NCBI GenBank assembly: GCA_964499485.1 | Contig: CAZCLF010000045.1 | Coordinates: 1-10,676 of the forward strand | Direction: 5' to 3' | From: Ga0074130 sp964499485 | Lineage (GTDB): Bacteria; Pseudomonadota; Gammaproteobacteria; Burkholderiales; Rhodocyclaceae | DNA length: 10,676 nucleotides | In this document: one piece after another, positions 6,645-10,676 of the stretch | How the letters are laid out: each line of letters starts with the position of its first letter | Numbering within the stretch: the first letter of the stretch is position 1 | Notes under the pieces: generated by a model | The model's database searches: none | Seen by the model: the letters and a program-made list of their open reading frames with translations, nothing else | What the model was told of the DNA's origin: nothing | Translations under genes and position numbers: made by a program

Positions 6645-7274
6645 ATGACGACTCAAGCAACCCTTGCCAACGCCCGCAAGCTTGTGCAAATCAACAGCAG
6701 CCTGTTCTCAGGCCAAGGTCAGTCCAGCGCGCTGGCTGATCAGTTTGTTGCTAAGTGGCAATCCGCTCACGCCGACGGCGAAGTGATTCGCCATGATCTG
6801 GCTAACGAATCCATCCCGCATCTGGATGCGGCGCGTTTCCTCGCGTTCCTCGCCAAGCCAGAAGAGCGCACAGCCGAGCAAAAGGCCGTGGTCGCGTTTT
6901 CTGACGCGCTGATCAACGAGCTGCGCGCTGCCGATACCGTGGTGATTGGCCTGCCTCTGTATAACCTCGGTGTGCCTTCACAGCTCAAGGCCTATTTCGA
7001 CCACGTGGCGCGCGCAGGCGAAACCTTCCGCTACACCTCTACCGGTGTTGAAGGTTTGCTAACCGGTAAGAAGGCGTTTGTGTTTGCAACCCGCGGTGGC
7101 CAGTATGCCGGCACGCCGCTGGACAGCCAAACCAACTATGTGCGCGATTTCCTCTGGCTCATTGGCATCACCGATGTGCAGTTTATCTACGCCGAAGGAT
7201 TGGCGCGGAGTGGTGGCGTTAAGGAAGCCGCGCTTGAACAAGCGCACGAAGCCATCGAGGCGATTGCTGTTTAA
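6645..7274 (+). CDS. azoR: FMN-dependent NADH-azoreductase / quinone reductase, AzoR type
   Basis: A 209-residue flavodoxin-like enzyme that reduces azo dyes and quinones by two electrons using NAD(P)H and FMN, in the cytosol. It follows E. coli AzoR closely in layout: INSSLFSGQGQSSALAD (16-32) is the FMN phosphate loop; LPLYNLGVPSQLKAYFD (103-119) matches the PMYNF...QLKNYFD segment; AGETFRYT...G.EGLLTGKKA (124-144) and TRGG (149-152) follow; GITDVQFIYAEG (174-185) ends the core. About ten extra residues precede the first strand. AAGGAG (6632-6637) lies seven bases before the ATG, a near-perfect ribosome site. The divergent LysR gene is its likely regulator, and a pirin gene follows after 84 bases. 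The physiological role is probably quinone or electrophile detoxification; the natural substrate is not readable from the sequence. Confidence 0.88.
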   Translation: MTTQATLANARKLVQINSSLFSGQGQSSALADQFVAKWQSAHADGEVIRHDLANESIPHLDAARFLAFLAKPEERTAEQKAVVAFSDALINELRAADTVVIGLPLYNLGVPSQLKAYFDHVARAGETFRYTSTGVEGLLTGKKAFVFATRGGQYAGTPLDSQTNYVRDFLWLIGITDVQFIYAEGLARSGGVKEAALEQAHEAIEAIAV

Positions 7275-7277
7275 CTA

Positions 7278-7300
7278 AGCTGTCTAAGCACAGCTGTTTG
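7278..7300 (+). terminator. Weak hairpin after azoR, possible attenuating terminator
   Basis: AGCTGT (7278-7283) pairs with ACAGCT (7290-7295) across a 6-base loop and is followed by GTTTG, a broken T tract. A 6-bp stem with few T residues would terminate poorly at best, so some readthrough into pirin is expected. Confidence 0.3.
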
Positions 7301-7311
7301 TGTATGACTAT

Positions 7312-7338
7312 TTGAGCGCAGCCCGCTAACGCTAGAAT
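7312..7338 (+). promoter_or_regulatory. Candidate promoter for pirin
   Basis: TAGAAT (7333-7338, five of six) stands 21 bases before the pirin ATG. TTGAGC (7312-7317, four of six) is the only nearby -35-like hexamer, but the spacer is 15 bases, shorter than ideal. The same TAGAAT hexamer appears before the DUF748 and helicase genes. Confidence 0.35.
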
Positions 7339-7358
7339 CGAAAAAACAGGAGAACATC

Positions 7359-8216
7359 ATGAGCACCCCCCGTACCTTGCATCAGATTATTCGTTCCGTC
7401 CCCGCCTCGGATGGTGCGGGGGTCAAGCTGCGTCGCAGCCTGGGGCAGACGCCGCATCTGCGTCTTGATCCCTTCCTCATGTTGGACGAGTTCTCTTCCG
7501 AAAATCCGGACGACTATGTCGCGGGCTTCCCGGCGCATCCACATCGCGGCTTTGAAACCGTCACCTATATGCTCGACGGCCACATGCTGCATGAGGACCA
7601 CCTCGGCAATCAGGGGCACCTGAAGAGCGGCGGTGCGCAATGGATGACGGCCGGGCGGGGCATCATCCACTCGGAAATGCCGCAGCAGGAGTCGGGCCGT
7701 ATGCGCGGCTTCCAGCTGTGGATCAATCTGCCTGCCAAGGAAAAGATGAAGCCCGCCGGCTATCTGGATATTCAGGCCGAACAGATTCCTCTGGTCACCC
7801 TCGTTGGTGGTGCGCGCGTCAAAGTGATTGCCGGTGTGCTTGAGAGTGACGGTACGTCAGTCGAAGGGCCGATTCGTGGCGTCACCACGGCACCGTTGTT
7901 CCTCGATGTGCATCTGCCTGCAGGCACGCGCTTCGAGCAGCCAGTGGGGGCTGGGCACAGCGCGTTCGTGTATCCGTACGAAGGTAGCCTGAATGTGGGC
8001 GATAAGACAGTGCCGCGTGGCGATGCCGGTGTGCTGGTGGATGGCGATGTGATTGCGCTGACAGCCGGTGAGGAAGACACACGCTTTATCGTGCTGGCGG
8101 CGTTGCCTTTACGCGAGCCGGTGGTGCAATACGGCCCCTTCGTGATGAACACCCGCGAAGAGATCGAACAAGCCTTGCGTGACTACAGCGACGGCACCTT
8201 TGCGCAGGCAGCTTGA
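7359..8216 (+). CDS. Pirin-family bicupin protein
   Basis: A 285-residue pirin, a cytosolic double cupin that normally holds one metal ion. The N-terminal cupin shows the family signature: FPAHPHRGFETVTYML (57-72) with ligands H60 and H62, and GRGIIHSEMP (99-108) with H104 and E106. All four expected metal ligands are present. The C-terminal cupin (about 175-265) lacks this set, as usual in pirins. Some bacterial pirins (E. coli YhhW) show quercetinase activity, others act as regulators; the sequence does not choose. AGGAG (7348-7352) lies six bases before the ATG. The position behind azoR and its LysR regulator suggests a shared response to quinones or flavonoid-like compounds, with a possible promoter of its own at 7312-7338. 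Length is typical (about 230-300). Confidence 0.92.
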   Translation: MSTPRTLHQIIRSVPASDGAGVKLRRSLGQTPHLRLDPFLMLDEFSSENPDDYVAGFPAHPHRGFETVTYMLDGHMLHEDHLGNQGHLKSGGAQWMTAGRGIIHSEMPQQESGRMRGFQLWINLPAKEKMKPAGYLDIQAEQIPLVTLVGGARVKVIAGVLESDGTSVEGPIRGVTTAPLFLDVHLPAGTRFEQPVGAGHSAFVYPYEGSLNVGDKTVPRGDAGVLVDGDVIALTAGEEDTRFIVLAALPLREPVVQYGPFVMNTREEIEQALRDYSDGTFAQAA

Positions 8217-8291
8217 CGTTTGACTGGAAGGTAGGTTCGCGGGTGAGCGGAGGCTAGGCAGGCTGGCAGGGTGATAAAGCCGATTACGCTT

Positions 8292-8297
8292 TAGAAT
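8292..8297 (+). promoter_or_regulatory. Possible -10 element for the helicase gene
   Basis: TAGAAT (five of six) lies in the 143-base gap between pirin and the helicase. No good -35 is found 16-18 bases upstream, so this is weak. A start near 8304 would give a leader of about 56 bases containing a small GGCGG/CCGCC hairpin (8329-8333 with 8343-8347) just ahead of the ribosome site. Confidence 0.25.
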
Positions 8298-8359
8298 CCA
8301 GCCTTCTTGCTTTCTATCCAACTCGCCCGGCGGTGATGTAGGCCGCCCCGGAAACCGCT

Positions 8360-9712
8360 ATGACAAGTTTTGCCACGCTGGGGCTGATCGCGCCGCTGTG
8401 CCAGGCCATCGAGGCCTTGGGTTATGCCGCACCCACGCCGGTTCAATCTGGCGCCATTCCCGCCGTGTTGGCAGGGCGCGATGTGCTCGCTGCTGCACAA
8501 ACCGGCACGGGCAAGACCGCTGCGTTTGCACTCCCCATCATTCAGCGCCTGAGCGCTATCGATACGCCCGTTGCAAGCAACAGCATTCGCGTGCTGGTGC
8601 TGGTGCCCACGCGCGAGCTGGCCGAGCAGGTCTGCGAAAGCTTCCGCGAGTACGGCAACACGCTGGGCGTGAAGAGCTTTGCCGCCTATGGCGGTGTCAG
8701 CCTCAACCCGCAAATGATGCGGTTGCGCCGTGGCGTTGATGTGCTGGTTGCCACGCCGGGACGCCTGCTTGATTTGCTCGGTCGCAATGCCCTCAAGCTC
8801 AAGCAGGTCGATACGCTGGTGCTGGACGAAGCTGACCGTATGCTCGATCTCGGCTTTGCCGATGAGATCACCACGCTGCTGCAAGCACTGCATCGCAAGC
8901 CGCAAATCCTTTTGTTCTCGGCCACCTTCTCGCCGACGATCCGCACGCTGGCCGATCAATTGCTCGACGACCCCGCCAGTATTGAAGCCAGCCCGGCCAA
9001 CAGTACGGTTAAGGAAGTGCAGCAGTGGATCATCCCCTGCGACAAGAAAAAGAAGCCGCAGCTCTTTTTGCATCTGCTGAAGCGCGAGCGCTGGACGCAG
9101 GTGCTGGTGTTTGTGAAGACACGCAAGGGCGCTGACGAGTTGACGGAAACGCTGCTCGGGCGTGACATTCGTGCCGAGGCCATTCACGGCGACAGAAGCC
9201 AGCCCAGCCGCCTTGCCGCCCTGCAGCGTTTCAAAGCAGGCGAAATCGATGTGTTGGTTGCGACGGATGTGGCGGCACGCGGCCTGGATATCGAGCTGCT
9301 GCCTCACGTCGTCAATTTCGATCTGCCGACGGTGGCTGAAGATTACATCCACCGCATCGGCCGTACCGGCCGCGCGGGCGCAAGTGGCGAAGCGATCTCA
9401 CTCGTCTGTGCCGACGAAGTTGATCAACTCGCCGCGATCGAAACCCTCATCGGCCAAACCCTGCCGCGCGAAGAGCAGCCGGGCTTCGAAGCCGAACACC
9501 GCGTCCCACAAACCGCACCCGGCGGTGCCGTCATCAAGAAACCCAAAAAACCAAAGGCATCCAAAGCAAAAGCACTTCAAGGGCTCGCGTCGGCAAGTGT
9601 GGGTGCCAACAAGCCCAAGCCACCCGCACAAGCAAAAACCTCACGCCCTGCTGCGCCCCCTTTCGGTAAGCGCGGGCCGAAGCCTGCAGGGCCAAAGCGC
9701 AGCAAGGCTTGA
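8360..9712 (+). CDS. rhlE: ATP-dependent DEAD-box RNA helicase, RhlE type
   Basis: A 450-residue RNA helicase that uses ATP to unwind short RNA duplexes, typically in ribosome assembly, mRNA turnover and cold growth. All core motifs are present in order: Q motif GYAAPTPVQ (21-29), I AQTGTGKT (46-53), Ia PTRELAEQ (83-90), GG (111-112), Ib TPGR (132-135), II DEAD (156-159), III SAT (187-189), IV VLVFVKT (248-254), V ATDVAARGLDI (301-311), VI HRIGRTGRAG (331-340). After about residue 380 comes a disordered tail rich in Lys, Pro and Ala (KKPKKPKASKAKA and GKRGPKPAGPKRSKA), as in RhlE proteins, likely adding nonspecific RNA affinity. Family placement among RhlE/SrmB/RhlB rests on the overall pattern. 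GGA at 8350-8352 is a modest ribosome site, seven bases before the ATG. The gene ends in a strong terminator. Confidence 0.93.
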   Translation: MTSFATLGLIAPLCQAIEALGYAAPTPVQSGAIPAVLAGRDVLAAAQTGTGKTAAFALPIIQRLSAIDTPVASNSIRVLVLVPTRELAEQVCESFREYGNTLGVKSFAAYGGVSLNPQMMRLRRGVDVLVATPGRLLDLLGRNALKLKQVDTLVLDEADRMLDLGFADEITTLLQALHRKPQILLFSATFSPTIRTLADQLLDDPASIEASPANSTVKEVQQWIIPCDKKKKPQLFLHLLKRERWTQVLVFVKTRKGADELTETLLGRDIRAEAIHGDRSQPSRLAALQRFKAGEIDVLVATDVAARGLDIELLPHVVNFDLPTVAEDYIHRIGRTGRAGASGEAISLVCADEVDQLAAIETLIGQTLPREEQPGFEAEHRVPQTAPGGAVIKKPKKPKASKAKALQGLASASVGANKPKPPAQAKTSRPAAPPFGKRGPKPAGPKRSKA

Positions 9713-9726
9713 CCGCCGACCTAGAA

Positions 9727-9761
9727 AACTAAAAAGCCCCGCATTGCGGGGCTTTTTAGTT
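9727..9761. terminator. Strong bidirectional terminator after rhlE
   Basis: A perfect 16-bp stem (9727-9742 with 9746-9761) closes a 3-base ATT loop. Its core is GCCCCGC/GCGGGGC with an A run on the left and a T run on the right, so it can stop rhlE on the plus strand and the unknown gene (ending at 9806) on the minus strand. Confidence 0.95.
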
Positions 9762-9780
9762 GGGGGTCATCGTGATGCGA
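9731..9780 (+). repeat. Left copy of 50-base imperfect direct repeat flanking the AT-rich island
   Basis: Aligned without gaps to 10571-10620, 42 of 50 bases are identical. The first 27 bases are terminator core (one mismatch, in the loop); the next 23 bases lie outside the hairpin and still match at 16 positions. The similarity beyond the hairpin argues that the two share ancestry as a unit rather than being unrelated terminators. Confidence 0.7.
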
Positions 9781-9805
9781 CTACTAGGATCTGGTATTTA
9801 TTGGT

Positions 9806-10354
9806 TCACTTTAAGTTATCCGAACGCTCAAACTTAAACGATAGATACATGCCCAAAGCTGCCCCGATGCAGACTACTAAGCAAGCAATTAATCCCACTC
9901 TGTACAAGCCTTTAATTGCTTCAAGACTTTTAATTTCCAACCCATCAACTACAAGCCGATAGCCAATCCGGATCCCCTTACCGTCAGTTTGTAGCATTTT
10001 CTGGTCCTCGGTTAATTCAGCTACCAACACCTGGATAGTTGAACTTCCTGGCTTGAGAAATTGGAACGCTTGATCGAGAACGCTCTCTACGGAGTACTTT
10101 CCTTCCGTTTCTTTTAGCTCAAATAAAACGTTGCTATTGTTTGCGGAGGCTCTTGTTGTGCTGTACGAAACTAACGTTCCCTTCACCTCAATTAAAGACC
10201 CATCTTTTGGGTAGAGCCCGAGGAGTACAAAAAAGATGATCAGACTAGATATAGATGCTAGTGCGCAAAATGCAGCAGCAAAGTATGTTGAGGGTTTGTA
10301 CTTCTTGCGTTCGATTAAACCCCCAAAAAACCCTTTCTCTTTTACTTGGCTCAT
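9806..10354 (-). CDS. Unrecognised two-helix membrane protein (AT-rich island gene)
   Basis: I do not recognise this 182-residue protein. A Lys/Arg-rich N-terminus (1-22) precedes a hydrophobic helix at about 24-48. A polar domain of about 100 residues (50-150) follows, then a second helix at about 152-172 and a short charged tail. By the positive-inside rule both ends should be cytoplasmic and the central domain periplasmic. That domain opens with IEVKGTLVSYSTT and includes VLFELKETEGKYSVES, loosely recalling DUF3592-type membrane proteins, but the likeness is too weak to name. AGGGAG (10365-10360) stands five bases before the ATG, so translation is credible. Base composition (about 40-47% GC in sampled lines) and codon choice differ from the GC-rich neighbours, which suggests recent acquisition. 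It has no operon partner: terminators lie on both sides. Confidence 0.75.
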   Translation of the reverse strand: MSQVKEKGFFGGLIERKKYKPSTYFAAAFCALASISSLIIFFVLLGLYPKDGSLIEVKGTLVSYSTTRASANNSNVLFELKETEGKYSVESVLDQAFQFLKPGSSTIQVLVAELTEDQKMLQTDGKGIRIGYRLVVDGLEIKSLEAIKGLYRVGLIACLVVCIGAALGMYLSFKFERSDNLK

Positions 10355-10569
10355 ACATTCTCCCTAGCGCGTATCTCAATTCACTTTTCCCCTACCAGCC
10401 TGAGGGTATATGCAATAGCTGCACACCTTCCCATCCTTAGACTAACAACATCATCTGCATCGAGTCTGCTAGGTAAAAATAGAAACCTATGTGCAGGCAG
10501 GATTCACCGTATTCAAAAATCTACTCTAAGGTAGCCCAGATATCCGTAGAGGTCTTTATAGAAGGCAGA
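10355..10569. other. AT-rich intergenic region upstream of the island gene
   Basis: These roughly 215 bases lie between the island gene start and the next terminator. They should hold the island gene's minus-strand promoter. I found no convincing -35/-10 pair, no tRNA, no inverted terminal repeat and no credible coding frame; the short plus-strand frames here have no ribosome site or recognisable protein. Confidence 0.5.
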
Positions 10570-10598
10570 AAAAAAGCCCCGCACTGCGGGGCTTTTTT
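10570..10598. terminator. Strong bidirectional terminator
   Basis: AAAAAAGCCCCGC (10570-10582) pairs perfectly with GCGGGGCTTTTTT (10586-10598) around an ACT loop, a 13-bp stem with T runs usable from either strand. It lies 31 bases past the stop of the partial minus-strand gene at the window edge and upstream of the island gene. Confidence 0.93.
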
Positions 10599-10620
10599 GT
10601 TGCGGTTCGCAGTGAAGCGA
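10571..10620 (+). repeat. Right copy of 50-base imperfect direct repeat flanking the AT-rich island
   Basis: This is the partner of 9731-9780, offset by exactly 840 bases, with eight mismatches over 50 bases and no gaps. It ends eight bases before the stop codon of the right-hand gene. The DNA between the copies is the AT-rich island. Confidence 0.7.
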
Positions 10621-10628
10621 TCCTCGAT

Positions 10629-10676
10629 TTACTTCTCGGCGAAGGCGCGTTCGATCACGTAGTCGCCGGGGGTGCC
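10629..10676 (-). CDS. 3' end of an unidentified gene (partial)
   Basis: The minus strand reads GTPGDYVIERAFAEK then TAA (stop at 10629-10631), and the frame stays open to the window edge. Composition is GC-rich like the core genes, and a terminator follows 31 bases later, so this is very likely the C-terminus of a real gene continuing to the right. Fifteen residues are too few for me to name the protein. Confidence 0.65.
   Translation of the reverse strand, partial: GTPGDYVIERAFAEK

Noticed and set aside
8291..9352. Long minus-strand open frame (353 codons) opposite the helicase gene
   Set aside because: The plus strand encodes a full set of DEAD-box motifs here. The antisense frame gives a protein with no recognisable motifs and is explained by GC-biased codon use.
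10255..10534. Short plus-strand open frames at the right end
   Set aside because: They overlap the island gene or AT-rich intergenic DNA, lack ribosome sites and give unstructured translations.

Overview
The window looks like a stretch of betaproteobacterial chromosome, probably from the Neisseriales (Chitinibacteraceae or Chromobacteriaceae). That placement rests on gene content, protein style and a base composition near 57-63% GC in the core genes. It is an inference, since nothing was searched. Most of the window is ordinary housekeeping and envelope or stress genes in short transcription units.

Layout. At the left edge is a complete tRNA-Met(CAU) on the minus strand, with a near-consensus promoter facing left. 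Divergent from it runs a flavin hydroxylase of the UbiH/UbiF/UbiM family (172-1326), then dsbC (1350-2063) and a clean terminator. A second plus-strand unit holds a large AsmA-like DUF748 protein (2181-5009) and, 27 bases later, a small lipoprotein (5037-5558). The lipoprotein has the fold signature of Cu/Zn superoxide dismutase but has lost all six metal-binding histidines. A minus-strand LysR regulator (5586-6500) is divergent from an FMN-dependent azoreductase (6645-7274), which is followed by a pirin (7359-8216); together they resemble a quinone or electrophile response module. An RhlE-type DEAD-box RNA helicase (8360-9712) ends in a strong bidirectional terminator.

The right end differs. 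Between 9781 and 10570 the DNA is AT-richer (about 40-47% GC in sampled lines) and carries one unrecognised minus-strand gene for a two-helix membrane protein. This island is bracketed by two copies of a 50-base imperfect direct repeat (42 of 50 identical, exactly 840 bases apart). Each copy contains a terminator hairpin plus about 23 bases beyond it, which suggests an insertion that duplicated the original intergenic terminator. The last 48 bases are the 3' end of a further minus-strand gene.

The most interesting items are the SOD-like lipoprotein without metal ligands and its pairing with DUF748, the repeat-bracketed island, and the divergent promoters of tRNA-Met and the hydroxylase, which appear to share one palindromic -35 element.
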